From assembly GCA_030323885.1 (NCBI GenBank), contig CM059188.1:109651263-109715262 (forward strand): 64,000 nucleotides of DNA, given 5' to 3'. Below are positions 46,001 through 53,379 of the stretch, piece after piece (the stretch's first letter is position 1; each line of letters begins with the position of its first letter). Below the pieces are notes generated by a model. It searched no databases and was not told where the DNA came from. It saw only the letters and a program-made list of their open reading frames with translations. The stretch is from Branchipolynoe longqiensis (lineage: Eukaryota; Annelida; Polychaeta; Phyllodocida; Polynoidae). The translations under genes were made by a program, and so were the position numbers.

Positions 46001-46231
46001 GATGAGGTCCCTGATGACATGTGCAGCTGGCTACTGCTCTTACTGTATGTTGTTGTTTATTTGTGTGTGTTTTATTAAGAGTTTTCACATACATGATGAG
46101 GCGCCTGATGACACACGCAGCTGGCTGCTGCTGTCACTGTGCTGACCCGAGAGCATTTTGCGGTTGGTGGGGCTGGGCACAGGTTCATTCCGATGGAACG
46201 GGGACATCTCCCGGGAGCCCGGCGCTGCTAT
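28712..46231 (-). CDS. LRRC49: LRRC49-like leucine-rich repeat gene (partial, 7 exons)
   Basis: Seven minus-strand exons with consensus splice sites join in one frame: 46231-46093, 40844-40569, 34813-34708, 33990-33787, 32277-32211, 30417-30274 and 28773-28712. The product has a Ser/Pro-rich N-terminal part, a YRTAEERATNPDRLNLDR segment, then CPILEGEEQLRLLNYQHN and about six 22-residue SDS22-type leucine-rich repeats (LIFLDLYDNQI, LDVLDLHGN, LRVLNLAGNAI, LTELNLRRNQI, LQRLFLSFNEI). This order is that of LRRC49, known in vertebrates as the PGs4 subunit of the tubulin polyglutamylase complex with TTLL1, TPGS1, TPGS2 and NICN1. The complex adds glutamate side chains to tubulin in cilia and neurons. 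The first exon and everything after the last repeat are missing here; more exons probably lie outside the window or in unsearched intron sequence. Confidence 0.85.
28955..29245 (-). mobile_element. SINE-1 copy
   Basis: Tail (TTGTTTGTTTGTTGTTTTAC on the plus strand) and body are complete; the head is partly lost where it meets an oppositely oriented SINE at 29251. Confidence 0.85.
29251..30000 (+). mobile_element. divergent SINE-1-related copy interrupted by a LINE
   Basis: The plus-strand head (GGACGCGGTTGCCGAATCAG, then GGAGTTCGAAGGC) is followed by a different middle section of about 200 bp. A SINE-1 tail half then runs from 29560, split by the LINE at 29584-29927 and resuming at 29928. 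It may be two SINE fragments joined. Confidence 0.7.
29572..29939 (-). mobile_element. LINE 3' end with 12-bp target duplication
   Basis: The insert 29584-29927 is bounded by perfect direct repeats TGTGCACTGTCA (29572-29583 and 29928-29939). It codes on the minus strand for the C-terminal end of a LINE reverse transcriptase protein (KKLIYFGHIIRQ, SRGRGRPRTSW) with frame 29915-29589. The tail on that strand is (ATTG)n. Severely 5' truncated, so dead on arrival. The tail suggests an RTE/CR1-type LINE, but the clade is not certain. Confidence 0.88.
30188..30245 (+). mobile_element. SINE-1 head fragment
   Basis: Head remnant (GACGGGATGGCCGAACCAGT) close to the donor of LRRC49-like exon f. Confidence 0.65.
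30274..30417 (-). CDS. LRRC49: LRRC49-like exon f, LRR 4-5
   Basis: 144 bp = 48 codons; acceptor CTATCACAG, donor GTAAGT. Encodes ITKIENLSHLTELRVLNL and MDALTELNLRRNQISTV. A SINE-1 head fragment lies about 50 bp inside the following intron. Confidence 0.95.
30608..31519. mobile_element. MITE family A copy, interrupted
   Basis: Left tip at 30608 (AAGTTGCATAGTCCGATGG), central TCGGCAAGCTTGCCAA near 31155, right end at 31519 (CATCGGAACATGCAACTGCA). Family B is inserted at 30698-31084, and about 230 bp of other sequence lies at 31180-31415. Confidence 0.7.
30698..31084. mobile_element. MITE family B, nested
   Basis: Inverted tips AAGCTAAGATTCCACATACC and, reversed on the right, AAGCTAAGATTCCATATACG, followed inside by inverted GCGGTATGCGAATGCGG-like sequence. 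About 387 bp, non-coding. The sub-terminal motif resembles that of the element at 60080. Confidence 0.85.
31806..32133 (-). mobile_element. SINE-1 copy
   Basis: Nearly full-length, with a duplicated B-box region (two versions of GGTTCGAACCC/GGGTTCGGACCC side by side). Confidence 0.87.
32211..32277 (-). CDS. LRRC49: LRRC49-like exon e, LRR 3
   Basis: 67 bp, too short to stand out as an open frame. Acceptor TTTTGACAG, donor GTAAGT. Encodes IQKIQHLETLTKLDVLDL then HGNM. The first base completes a Lys codon from the previous exon, and it ends on a codon boundary. Confidence 0.93.
32278..33129. other. intron sequence, nothing recognised
   Basis: AT-rich intron between exons d and e; contains short AAT repeats near 33018. 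Confidence 0.45.
33130..33375. mobile_element. MITE family E, short copy
   Basis: Matches 26080-26782 without the 419-bp insert. The tips are mutated. Confidence 0.82.
33388..33716 (-). mobile_element. SINE-2, full length
   Basis: On the minus strand: tRNA-like head GGCCGTAGCTCAGGCGGTAG at 33711-33692, body, and 3' end GCTCTCGAGGCGTCGTTAAA. It lies just upstream of LRR exon d's donor side (33787), inside the intron. Confidence 0.9.
33787..33990 (-). CDS. LRRC49: LRRC49-like exon d, LRR 1-2
   Basis: 204 bp; acceptor TCTCCACCAG, donor GTGAGC. Encodes the N-terminal LRR cap (CPILEGEEQLRLLNYQHN) and repeats with IKRIEHLHGLKRLIFLDL and LTSLKSLRVLMLGKN. Confidence 0.95.
34034..34127 (-). mobile_element. 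two SINE-1 tail fragments
   Basis: A tail fragment 34034-34099 is followed directly by the beginning of another (TTGGTTGGTTGTTGGAGTT, 34100-34127). Confidence 0.7.
34226..34522. mobile_element. MITE family F copy
   Basis: 297 bp with tips CTGGGCCGCTTTCAGG and CTGAACGCGGCCCTAG in inverted sense. It contains the uninterrupted site that holds SINE-3 in the copy at 21627. Confidence 0.88.
34708..34813 (-). CDS. LRRC49: LRRC49-like exon c
   Basis: 106 bp; acceptor GGCCGCCAG, donor GTATGA. Encodes VIFVESPATPGVPLVYRT then AEERATNPDRLNLDR, the conserved lead-in to the LRR domain in this family. Ends with two bases of an Arg codon. Confidence 0.9.
34869..35127. repeat. two-copy tandem duplication, about 132 bp
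   Basis: Both units begin CAACACCAATGTGT; they differ by a 6-bp indel and scattered changes. Located in the intron just upstream of exon c. Confidence 0.9.
35128..36746. other. intron sequence, nothing recognised
   Basis: AT-rich; open frames of up to 116 codons show no motif. Confidence 0.45.
36747..36799 (-). mobile_element. SINE-1 tail fragment
   Basis: TTTTACGTCCTAGTAATATA, then ATCATATCAGGACTGGG. Confidence 0.7.
37194..37232. repeat. G-rich tract
   Basis: Several runs of four or more G, which could form a G-quadruplex. Confidence 0.75.
37311..37455. repeat. direct repeat around a SINE (left copy)
   Basis: Starts AACATACCCATATTTTAAAG; repeated at 37999-38135 with a few differences. 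Confidence 0.9.
37725..37998 (-). mobile_element. SINE-1 copy, head-truncated at a repeat junction
   Basis: The body is complete up to GGATCGAAC, where sequence switches to the direct repeat AACATACCC. Confidence 0.85.
37999..38135. repeat. direct repeat around a SINE (right copy)
   Basis: Partner of 37311-37455. Confidence 0.9.
38390..38742. mobile_element. MITE family A copy
   Basis: 353 bp; left tip TTAAAGTTGCATAGTCCGAT, right tip ATGTAGCTTTAA, central TTTTGGCATGCTTGCCAAAA. Confidence 0.88.
39029..39211. mobile_element. pogo-like MITE family C, right end damaged
   Basis: Left tip CAGTAAAACCTCTCTAA after TA; right tip eroded to GGTCGGTCCGAGAG. Confidence 0.85.
39212..40213. other. intron sequence with a small tandem duplication
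   Basis: A 70-bp unit is repeated at about 39455-39570 (GGTATCTACGGGGA twice). No exon seen. Confidence 0.5.
40214..40417. mobile_element. MITE family G, partial copy
   Basis: Left tip CAGTTTCTGCCGTCTGCCG and one interior unit; the right half is absent. Ends about 150 bp from exon b's donor. Confidence 0.82.
40569..40844 (-). CDS. LRRC49: LRRC49-like exon b
   Basis: 276 bp; acceptor GCGTCCACAG, donor CCAG followed by GTACCC. Incoming and outgoing phase are both 1, and the last base plus the next exon restore a Gly codon. Encodes a Ser/Thr run, a His/Gln/Asn-rich run, then a more ordered segment (ALTLDMNSPVNYNVAGV, DDPSSLQGLVAGKM). Two other frames are open over part of it because of GC content; the phase match selects this one. 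Confidence 0.75.
40953..41307. mobile_element. MITE family A, best-preserved copy
   Basis: 355 bp; tips TTAAAGCTGCATAGTCCGAT and ATCGGACTATGCAACTTTAA; central perfect 20-bp palindrome TTTTGGCAAGCTTGCCAAAA. Confidence 0.92.
41689..42041 (-). mobile_element. SINE-1 copy with 10-bp target duplication
   Basis: Copy 41699-42031, flanked by TGATGAGGGT (41689-41698 and 42032-42041). Head, B-box region and tail are complete. Confidence 0.92.
42090..42380. mobile_element. MITE family A, decayed copy
   Basis: Recognisable interior order (CTTCAAATATCTCCAAAGTT, TTACTTCAAACTTA, TAATATGTTTATC), but the tips and central palindrome are eroded. Confidence 0.55.
43053..43083. repeat. poly-C tract, about 30 bp
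   Basis: Uninterrupted run of C of about 28-30; its length is likely uncertain in any assembly. Confidence 0.9.
43092..43372. mobile_element. MITE family F copy
   Basis: 281 bp; tips CTGGGCCGCGTTCAGGGTGC and ACCCTGAACACGGCCCTG. The left tip segment is duplicated (GCGTTCAGGGTGCGTCTCGG at 43099 and 43139). Confidence 0.9.
43933..44190. repeat. two-copy tandem duplication, 128 bp
   Basis: Units start ATTAAAACTATGCCCGGGTT at about 43933 and 44061 and are almost identical (one difference seen), so recent. Confidence 0.95.
44191..45298. other. intron sequence, nothing recognised
   Basis: AT-rich. The plus-strand 87-codon frame at 44727-44990 has no recognisable motif. Confidence 0.4.
45299..45434 (+). 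mobile_element. SINE-1 tail half
   Basis: Plus-strand fragment from GGCGGCCTGGTCTCCCAGTG to the AACAAACAAA tail. It borders the exon-derived tandem array directly. Confidence 0.87.
45435..46125 (-). repeat. 93-bp array of an exon end plus splice donor, 8 copies
   Basis: On the minus strand each unit carries AGCAGCAGCCAGCTGCG and TCATCAGG, then in most units a GTATGTG donor, then about 50 bp of intron-like sequence. CAGCTGC cores fall at about 45473, 45564, 45658, 45753, 45846, 45934, 46022 and 46117. The copy at 46093-46140 is the real end of LRRC49-like exon a; the other seven lie within the following intron. Confidence 0.93.
46093..46231 (-). CDS. LRRC49: LRRC49-like exon a (N-terminal, Ser-rich)
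   Basis: 139 bp; acceptor CCTTTCAG, donor GTATGT. Begins on a codon boundary and ends after the first base of a codon, which the next exon completes. Encodes a Ser/Pro/Arg-rich stretch (APGSREMSPFHRNEP, later SDSSSQLRVSSGASS), probably disordered. Its 3' end and donor are the parent of the eightfold repeat at 45435-46125. Assignment to this gene rests on phase and order, since this part of LRRC49 is poorly conserved. Confidence 0.65.
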
Positions 46232-46604
46232 CTGAAAGGAAACAGAGCCATATGATACAGAAGAACCAACCAGATTGCTCAGGGGTGCATCCCTATAGGA
46301 TGAGCATGATGGCGACGGTTTTCTGCTGGCTCCGGCAGAATGCCTTTCCGACAAGATACGCCTAGCTCAAGGTGGACGCTTAACTCAAGGTGGACGTCGT
46401 GGGATCAATCCTCGGCCGAGTCCAATTAAAGACTTACAAACTCGATCCATACCTTACCTGGTGACTGCCTAGTTAAACCGGTTTATTCAATGTTAGGATA
46501 ATATGAACTCTTCTGTTTTTGTACTGGCTTCAAGCATCTTGGCCGTTCAGCTCCTAACACATTAATTATTCCCCTCACCTCTCTAATCTCAATTAACTTC
46601 CCTA

Positions 46605-46795
46605 TAATGGGGAGTAAGAGTGAGGAGTAGGAGTGGGGGTGGGAGTGGGGAGTGGGAGTAGGAGTGGGAAGTAGGAGTGTGGAGTGGTAGTGGGGAGTAG
46701 CAGTGGGCGTGGGGAGGGAGTGGAAGTGGGGAGTAGGAGTGGGGAATGGGAGTGGGAGTAGGAGAGGGAGTGGGGTGTATGGAGTAGGAGTGGTG
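46605..46795. repeat. GGAGTGGGAGTA purine-rich minisatellite
   Basis: GGAGTGGG variants for about 190 bp; one strand is nearly all purine. A shorter relative lies at 58340-58370. Confidence 0.93.
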
Positions 46796-47769
46796 GCCGG
46801 GCGAACAGCTGACACTTTAAATTAACTTACATACCCACTCATTGCTAGCACTCGCGTGGACAAGTCAGCACATCGACAATATTCGCAAGATTCTGACAAT
46901 AAGTGGTCTCGTGACACACCTAACAGCGGTAGGAAACGATGACAGTGGCAGCACCATGCAAATATATATGTAGCATGAAATTCTTCGCCAGTTTATATTC
47001 GCATAATAAATTATACGTCATAGATAAAACTGCCTTTGGCATGTAGGCTTCTTACTTATTACTTTGTGAAGAAAAAGGGTGAGAGAATGCTTATGGTTAG
47101 GGTGAGATTAGTATTTAATTAATGGTGCGCGTTGTGTCGTCACATCATTTCTCCATATGATGTTACAAAGGTATGTAGATCACGCACAATACGAGACACA
47201 TTACTTGATACAATTCCCTTGGTAGCGGGTACCACAAAACCTCAATTATTTTGTGTAAACAATTATTTCGATTCCGATTCAGTGCAATATTCCTTCCTTC
47301 TTTTTTTCTTTCTTAAAAAAAAAAAAAAGAAGCGTTATTCCAATATAATTATATTGACTTTATTCCTTCCTTCTTTTTATTTAAAGAATTTTTCTTTTAA
47401 GATGGGAGGGGAGACAAATAGTATCTCCTTGGAACTGATATTTGTGGTTTATTTGATAATTGAATCAATGCGCTTACCTTATTTTGTGGGCGCTCATTGA
47501 CTACAGTGGCCGAAGCCTGGAGACTGAACTGTGGGCCAAAAATTACATTCTGAAATATAAAAACAAAAATTATCGATTCATACAATTGATGTATCTTTAC
47601 AAATCCATACGACTGGTGTCACGTTTGGCCTTACGTTGGGTTAAAATGATATATTTCTTGGTACGACTTTGATATTGAAGCTTCCTTATCAGATATTGTA
47701 TTAATTCATTATACATCGGTAATATGAGAGAGTAGGATACAAGCAGTATTATTGCTTATCACGAGTTAA
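46796..47769. other. no gene seen
   Basis: Contains a pyrimidine and poly-A stretch at 47293-47330. No upstream LRRC49 exon recognised. Confidence 0.4.
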
Positions 47770-47905
47770 AAGTCTACATCACGGTTCCGACTGCGCATGC
47801 GCTGAAAACAGCCTTGGGAGCAAAGCAAAGGAGTATGCCCATTGAGTTTGCCGATACGCGTAGGGCAAAACTGGCATTTTATTCAAAATAAATAGAAATA
47901 CATAA
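47770..47905. mobile_element. MITE family G fragment
   Basis: Short interior match (TGAGTTTGCCGATACGCG, TTTATTCAAAATAAATAG). Confidence 0.65.
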
Positions 47906-48832
47906 CAATTTGGCATAAACATGGATGGAAGGATGCAATATAATAATATAATGAATATGTTTAAGACACAACTCTCCATAATTAAGCATTTTGAGCTAAG
48001 AAACATACAATTTCAGTCACTTTACAGGCTGATGTTTACATCACCATTGACTACCCAGAAGTAATTCTTGTTCTGAATATTAAAATGTCAAATGTGTCAA
48101 CAAAAGAAATATATAACGAATATCTGATTAACCCTACTCATTTTATATTTCTACATATGTCATTAACCAAAGAATATAAATAAAAACATGAATAAAATAA
48201 ATAAAACTGACTCTGGCTATGGCTCTAACACTAGTCTGAGTGCCTAGATTTGTCTAAATCTAAATGCACATGGCAGAAGATGTGCATATTATATTGATGT
48301 AAATGCAATGCCGGATAAAAGATTAATATCTTAATTTATTATATATATATTTTTAGTTGGTATTCTATGTTTCAAACAAGAGATGAGATGAACTGAAACT
48401 AGCACATTTCATAGCTGCACCCAGTGTATTAGCATGTGCCATGTGCTTCTCGCAGCTTTGTTTTGCTCTGATGCATCCCACAATGCACCGCGCTGCTGGA
48501 ACCGTGATGTAGTCTATTATGCCGATGAATATGAATCAGATGTAACAGGCATTCATTCTAAGCAATGCCTAATCAACGAGGTAGTCAATTGTGTAAGTTA
48601 CACTCAAATTTGATTCTGTATTAATCACATACATTAATAAAACAGAAAAATAATAATTTCATGATTTAAATAATTATGTACCATGCACGTGCTTGCATCA
48701 ACTTTTTCATAACAAAACTAATATAATATAAAACTACTTTAAAAAAGAAAATACATCGTTGCCATCTGCTGTTTATCACATGCTAAGTAGTCTATTAATA
48801 TACACTAGTTTAGTAAATACAGGAGCTTAGTA
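47906..48832. other. no gene seen
   Basis: AT-rich single-copy sequence. Confidence 0.4.
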
Positions 48833-49010
48833 CATGGTATATATAGGCGGCCTGGTCTGAAATCACTGATGTAGAACAGTGTTTAATATTACATGGTGTA
48901 TATAGGCGGCCTGGTCTGAAATCACTGATGTAGAACAGTGTTTAATATTAAATGGTATATATAGTCGGCATGGTCTGAAATCACCGATGTAGAACAGTGT
49001 TTAATATTTG
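48833..49010. repeat. three-copy tandem repeat, about 61 bp
   Basis: Units contain GGCGGCCTGGTCTGAAATCA and GTAGAACAGTGTTTAATATT; the third is slightly diverged. Confidence 0.93.
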
Positions 49011-50279
49011 CACATGTAAACCTACTCTGGTTTAAAGTAGAGACGCTTTTTTTTTCTAACGAAAGAAAGACTGGTTGGCAACAACGAATCATGTGTTTAC
49101 TTGCATGCTCAGGAATTTTTCAAATAGAACCACCAAAATGATACAGTATTAGAGGCTTGAAAATACCATGACATGTGGTTTGAAGGCTTCATGGATAAAA
49201 TGCTCCGTCCTCATGGAATTATTTATTTTGTGGCAGTTGATTTGTACGCTCAGAACCTAAGATGCACAGGGTAAATACTAATGCCCACACCCCATGCATT
49301 ACACAATATCTATTTCACAAAGATCTAATAGAGAATTTACAAAGAGGAGACGACGCTACGAAACAATCAGCATTCAAGTTTTATTTTAAAGATACAAAAA
49401 TAGAGAAAAGAATATTACAAATATCATCGAAAGATATGCCATGCGACAGAGAAAGTTATTAATAGAGAGCATGCATGCCTATTTACTCAGAACAGATATT
49501 TAGCATTTATTTACAAATGCCAATGGGATGCACTATAGGAAATATAAGTCATATGTGTTTTAATATTAAGCCACAGTTGGCCTAATGTTAATCAACATTC
49601 AATGTGAATACTTTAACAATTCAGAATATTGTGTGACTTGTTTTTCCCCCAATTTTATTTTCATTTACTACTAGAAGGAGTGCACAGGGGGAAAGCAGGC
49701 TGCCAGAGTTACTTCAAAAAATGGGTCTTATAAGTTATACATATGGTCAATTTAAAGTTCAATTTTATTTTTTGAACAGTCATTGAATTTGGCAGGGTTC
49801 TCAAAATGAAATGACTGAAAGCTATTTAAAGATTGAAGAAATTTTGAAGGAACGTAATATCTTAGGCGTTTATTAAAGAATAGTTCCAACAACAAGATTA
49901 ACTATTAAGATGAAATTGAATACCCATTTTTTGGCGTATGCTAAGTAAGTCACATGTAAAGATACGCAGGGTGTGTGATATTAGTTAGAGCATGCCCTCG
50001 GTCCTACCTGTATTCGGGATCGCCTTTATACTGTGCACAACACTGGCTGGAAAACAGCCCAACACACATCAAACAGCATCCACTCTGAACAGGCATTAGT
50101 TATTGCAGTATTAACAACAGTACCTTCCGCATAGTTACAATAAACAGCTAACCACTAAATGTTCCTGATGTTTCTGACATTTCTAATATTAAATAATGTA
50201 GCGGGGGCACCTTAGACTGAGCCTATGAGGGGTGTGTTGGTCAAGGAATCAAATAAATCTATTAAATAAAAATATTGAC
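49011..50279. other. no gene seen
   Basis: About 1.3 kb AT-rich. The 66-codon frame at 49262-49462 has no recognisable features. Confidence 0.4.
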
Positions 50280-50336
50280 ATACATACATATACATACATA
50301 CAAAATATATATATACACACACACACACACATTGAT
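50280..50336. repeat. (CATA)n/(AC)n microsatellite
   Basis: ACATACAT then ATATAT and ACACAC, directly adjacent to the LINE tail. Confidence 0.92.
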
Positions 50337-51178
50337 TGATTGATGGTTACTTTATGCCGTGTCGGCAGCATAGGCCATATTCAGGGTGAGAAATGTTTGT
50401 TTTTGTTCAAACCCTCGCCTTTACATGTAAAAGCATACAATAAATTTTGTGTCAATGGACACTAATGAATTTGATAAACTCACAATCATATAGTTTCTGG
50501 TCAAGCTAAATAAAATTCCAAATGATAGTATTATTCACCGATGAAATTTGTTTAAAACTTATATGAGGTGGTACAAACCAGCTGCCCTCAAAAAGGCTAA
50601 AATGTTTTCTTGTTTTACTTTAGTAAAAAGGTCATGCATGCTATTTGCAGTGTAAAATTGTTGGCGCAAGGCCAAAAAATCAACATAACTTAGTAAAATG
50701 TGTTTGAGTGTCAGCGGGGACTGACACCCAATACATTCAGGGGGAGGTTCCCCCTTGAGCAGAAAAGCATTTACCAGCCACGAGTGGCCAATACAGCAGC
50801 GGCTAAGGACCACTTGGTCCCGCCGACCTCCCGCATGAGTCTGTGGTGGTTTTCCCACAGATGGTTCAATTTTTGTAAGTTTATTTATGTTTTCATCCCA
50901 CTCATGTTGCCATTTGGATTTTATGTGGGTGGCTATTAGTGGTTTCAGATCAGAGTGAGGGATCAGACACAGTTCAAGATCACAGTTCAGGGCCTTCTTC
51001 GAAGCCCGATCAGCCCGTTCGTTTCCTTGTATGCCGGCATGGCCAGGCACCCAGCACAGGTGGATGTCATACCCATCCGTTGCCAATTGGTTCATTTTAT
51101 AAACGACCGTTGCTAGAATAGGATGATTCGTTTTCAGTCCAGCAACAGCCAGGAGGCAGGAGAACGAATCACTGTATA
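50333..51178 (-). mobile_element. 5'-truncated LINE with RNase H domain
   Basis: On the minus strand, frame 51178-50559 contains an RNase H end (DIHLCWVPGHAGIQGNERAD, with the conserved His and Asp), then a linker and a Cys-containing C-terminal domain (HSWLVNAFLLKGEPPPECIG, TLKHILLSYVDF). RNase H after reverse transcriptase is a mark of I-superfamily LINEs; the C-terminal HxxxC region is common in that group. The 3' tail is (ATCA)n at 50336-50349. The 5' truncation point abuts a (CA)n tract, where the frame degenerates into Val/Cys repeats. Dead copy. Confidence 0.88.
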
Positions 51179-51202
51179 CACACACACACACACACACACA
51201 CA
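51178..51202. repeat. (AC)n microsatellite
   Basis: About 12 AC units followed by a C-rich run, between two LINE ends. Confidence 0.95.
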
Positions 51203-51204
51203 CC

Positions 51205-51765
51205 CCCCTCCCCACTCAATTCTACACTAAATGGTAATCGACAACTCTCAAGACTTAATCAAATGATAGCTATAAAAATGACAACTTTCAGAAAAATTAG
51301 ATACTACAAGAGCGAGAATACAGCCGTGTTACTATGTAAAGCCACCATTCTTCCAATAATTGACTAATGATTTAATATATGGACTGCTGACAAAACAACA
51401 AGAAAACAAATTACAGAGGATTCAAAACAGGACACTTGGAACTGTCTACAGAGGAAAAAAACTGTCTGTAAAGGAAATGTATGCTAAAGCACAAGGCAGT
51501 TAGCTACCTTAGCCAAAGGAGGGACACACATCTCCTCACTCTCATGTATAAAAGATCCAATGATGAACAATATGTCGACCATACAAACAGAGTAACCAGA
51601 CAGAGCGATGCTACACTTCTAAAAATACCCAAGCCACTAACAAACAAGCTGACTAAAGCAGCGATTTACAGAAGTGGCACACTATGGAATAAACTTTCAG
51701 CGAGGACCAGATGGTCCACAAGTCTCCTTGAATTTTAAAACTTAATGACAATACAACAGGCCTGT
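51205..51765 (+). mobile_element. LINE reverse transcriptase C-terminal fragment
   Basis: The plus-strand reading, with several stops and shifts, matches the end of a CR1/RTE-type LINE protein: NKLQRIQNRTLGTVY near 51405, then the frame 51481-51738 with RRDTHLLTLMYKRSNDEQYV and KLTKAAIYRSGTLWNKLSAR, ending SLLEF. Truncated at its 5' end, with an in-frame stop near 51368. It runs head-on towards the other LINE at 50333-51178, the two being separated by the (AC)n tract. Confidence 0.82.
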
Positions 51766-51828
51766 CAGACCCCTACACAGTTATAGGTATTCTAAAGGCC
51801 ATCCTTGCCCTGACCCATGTACATACAT

Positions 51829-51917
51829 AGTATAGTTATACGAGTCTTACCTTGGTACAGATGATGGATAACTGTTGTTTTACCGAGGTATAAGCCTCGG
51901 ATAGATGTGGGCTAGGG
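51829..51917. repeat. DIRS terminus: outer arm of an 89-bp perfect inverted repeat
   Basis: Pairs base for base with 52052-52140. Contains TTTTACCGAGGTATAAGCC, a variant of the ITR tip. The inner edge continues into GAGGTAAGCACGTCCGG, shared inverted with 57188-57222. Confidence 0.93.
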
Positions 51918-52051
51918 AGAGGTAAGCACGTCCGGTACCAGCAATCTTAACCTACTTATTGAGGATAAAAATGACTTTCAAACAATGGATACTATTACTT
52001 TACCGAAAAGGTACACCAACGGAATAGATGTGGCAGGGTGTGGCGGGCGGG

Positions 52052-52140
52052 CCCTAGCCCACATCTATCCGAGGCTTATACCTCGGTAAAACAACAGTTA
52101 TCCATCATCTGTACCAAGGTAAGACTCGTATAACTATACT
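52052..52140. repeat. DIRS terminus: inner arm of the 89-bp inverted repeat
   Basis: Reverse complement of 51829-51917, directly abutting the 46-bp ITR at 52141. Confidence 0.93.
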
Positions 52141-52186
52141 ATTTTACCTCGGTAAACAGCCTCAGGCTAGCCTCAGGCTAGGGAGA
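52141..52186. repeat. DIRS inverted terminal repeat (recombinase side)
   Basis: 46 bp starting ATTTTACCTCGGTAAACAGC with an internal duplicate AGCCTCAGGCT; identical in inverted sense to 57213-57258. Confidence 0.95.
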
Positions 52187-52269
52187 CCTTTACATAATTC
52201 ATTTTTATCCTTAATATCATTCTTTCTTATTATTATAACATTCTAAATTTTTGTTCTCACCTATTCTTG

Positions 52270-53379
52270 TTAGTTGGCGAGAAGACGCTTTGCAACGCCG
52301 GTAGGCTTTTCTAGTCGTTTATTATAATGTTTTGCAAACGACTTAGCCGTCTTCCAGCCTGCATGTGCTAGTATTCTTTTCACAGAAATACCAAGCACCC
52401 GTGCCTTGGAAACCATGGCTCCTCTAGTTGAGTGGGAAGAGTATTTACTCGTATCCACTCCAGCCAATTTCAACACCGTAATTGTCCATCTGGCAAGTGT
52501 GTCTCGTGAAATTGCCTTATGTGGCTTTATAAAGCTCACTAATAGTTGTTGTGATGCACGTAAATCCTTTGTCTTGTATATATAAGCCCGTATGGCCGAC
52601 ACAACACATAATTTCCGATCATTCGGAAAACAGTCTAAGTGAACCGTTGATAAAGGGTCACCTAACGTGTTCGATTTGAGCAATTTCTCTAAATCAAACG
52701 TAGCTTGTTGCTTGTCTATTTCTAATCCAGTTAAGGATAAAGCAACAATCGTCTGTCCTCTGTGTCCGGTTACTAACAATAACAGGACCGCGACCTTAAA
52801 ACCTAACTGTTTTATATCTAACCACGAGTTGTGAGGCCAAGCCTGAAACAACTTAAATACTATAGAAACATCCCAAAACCGACTATACTTTGGCTTTGGA
52901 GGATTCCTTTGATAAATTGAACGAAGTAAATAACAAATAACATAATGTTTTCCAACTGTTTCGCCATCAATTCTAGGTAATATAATTGATAACGCACACC
53001 TCGCCGCATTAATCGATCCAAAGGAAAGTCCTTCATCCTCTAGAGAACGAAGAAAACGAGCTACTTGTGAAATCTTTGGATTTGTTGGCTTAACTTTCAT
53101 TAACAAACAATGTACACCCCATTTCTTTAAATAGGTTGTATACATTTTGACAGTTCCTGGCCTCCAGGCATCCGATACTATCCTATCCTCAGTAATTCTG
53201 TCCAATCCAAATTGCTGTAGCTGCTTCCTTAGAAAAGGAATGCCAATAGGGGCGTCGTTGACACGTCGCCGTGAACCACTAGCGGTCCGTGGTGCGTCAG
53301 ATTCCCGAGTTTTCTTGGGAATCGTATACGATCTTTTGCCAGTTGTGAAACTGCTGGCAGCCAAGGTTGCGTGTCCCAA
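52270..53379 (-). CDS. DIRS tyrosine recombinase, intact frame
   Basis: 369 codons without a stop. The N-terminal part (residues about 50-165) is a SAM-like core-binding domain (PGTVKMYTTYLKKWGVHCLL). The catalytic domain follows, with Arg in TGHRGQT (about 207), His and Arg in SSHSTRGA (about 316 and 319), His-Ala-Gly-Trp (about 339-342) and the nucleophile Tyr in KHYNK (about 352). The family integrates the circular cDNA by site-specific strand exchange, replacing a DDE integrase. The frame overlaps the end of the RT/RNase H frame by about 150 bp and opens with a TTG rather than ATG, so the true start may lie downstream or depend on translational coupling. All catalytic residues expected for the family are present. 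Confidence 0.95.
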   Translation of the reverse strand: MGHATLAASSFTTGKRSYTIPKKTRESDAPRTASGSRRRVNDAPIGIPFLRKQLQQFGLDRITEDRIVSDAWRPGTVKMYTTYLKKWGVHCLLMKVKPTNPKISQVARFLRSLEDEGLSFGSINAARCALSIILPRIDGETVGKHYVICYLLRSIYQRNPPKPKYSRFWDVSIVFKLFQAWPHNSWLDIKQLGFKVAVLLLLVTGHRGQTIVALSLTGLEIDKQQATFDLEKLLKSNTLGDPLSTVHLDCFPNDRKLCVVSAIRAYIYKTKDLRASQQLLVSFIKPHKAISRDTLARWTITVLKLAGVDTSKYSSHSTRGAMVSKARVLGISVKRILAHAGWKTAKSFAKHYNKRLEKPTGVAKRLLAN

